Shown here piece by piece: positions 63,998 through 64,000 of a stretch of DNA of 64,000 nt. This DNA is from Streptomyces silaceus. GTDB lineage: Bacteria; Actinomycetota; Actinomycetes; Streptomycetales; Streptomycetaceae. Location: the NCBI RefSeq assembly GCF_001419745.1, contig NZ_LIRJ01000067.1:1-64000 (forward strand), given 5' to 3'. Position 1 is the stretch's first letter; each line of letters starts with the position of its first letter. The position numbers and the translations under genes were made by a program. The notes under the pieces are model-generated. The model was not told where the DNA came from and searched no databases. It was given only the letters and a program-made list of their open reading frames with translations.

Positions 63998-64000
63998 ACC

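Overview
The window is high-GC actinobacterial DNA, almost certainly from a Streptomyces chromosome. Nearly all codons end in G or C, GTG and TTG starts are common, and gene order from gatA to sdaA matches, as far as I remember it, the S. coelicolor region around SCO5469-SCO5499. I cannot name the species.

Bases 1-34,921 are conserved chromosome. From the left, mostly on the minus strand: the 5' part of gatA with gatC; a membrane GGDEF-EAL protein (probably rmdB); ligA; a MetE-like protein; an SDR and a LOG-family protein; a divergent GlxA-type regulator and oxidoreductase; and the tRNA thiolation pair mnmA and cysteine desulfurase, flanking a Tat-exported amidase. Then come small membrane proteins next to a TetR regulator with a clear two-site operator, a hydrolase, a WYL regulator, a thioesterase, a TRIC-type channel, an M1 peptidase, a five-gene oligopeptide ABC importer and two SseB-like paralogues. 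A one-carbon/serine block closes this part: tandem glycine riboswitch, gcvT, gcvH, glyA and sdaA.

Bases 34,945 to the right end are a specialised-metabolite gene cluster, and its right edge lies outside the window. The content points to a streptothricin-related antibiotic of the glycine side-chain type (BD-12/glycinothricin), not to classical beta-lysine streptothricin or viomycin. A VioC/OrfP-type arginine hydroxylase and a VioD-type PLP cyclase should make the capreomycidine/streptolidine unit. A family 2 glycosyltransferase, PIG-L deacetylase, Gfo/Idh/MocA oxidoreductase and NAD-dependent epimerase should build the amino sugar, and a NodU/CmcH-type carbamoyltransferase should carbamoylate it. 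A FemAB-type (aminoacyl-tRNA-dependent) ligase should add glycine, and a FAD-dependent glycine-oxidase-like enzyme should add an N-formimidoyl group. Two methyltransferases, an A-T NRPS didomain and an ATP-grasp ligase complete the likely assembly set.

Accessory genes are a macrolide-phosphotransferase-like kinase, a GNAT protein, a CocE-type hydrolase, an alpha/beta hydrolase, a nucleoside-deoxyribosyltransferase-like protein translationally coupled to an IclR-type regulator, an MmyB-type regulator, a heterodimeric ABC exporter, and an acyl-CoA-dehydrogenase-like flavoprotein with an ABM monooxygenase. Rare TTA leucine codons occur in both pathway regulators, in the cyclase (two) and in the FAD enzyme, so bldA control is likely. 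The two exporter subunits have complementary defects that leave exactly one complete ATP site. No insertion sequence, CRISPR array, tRNA or rRNA gene was seen.
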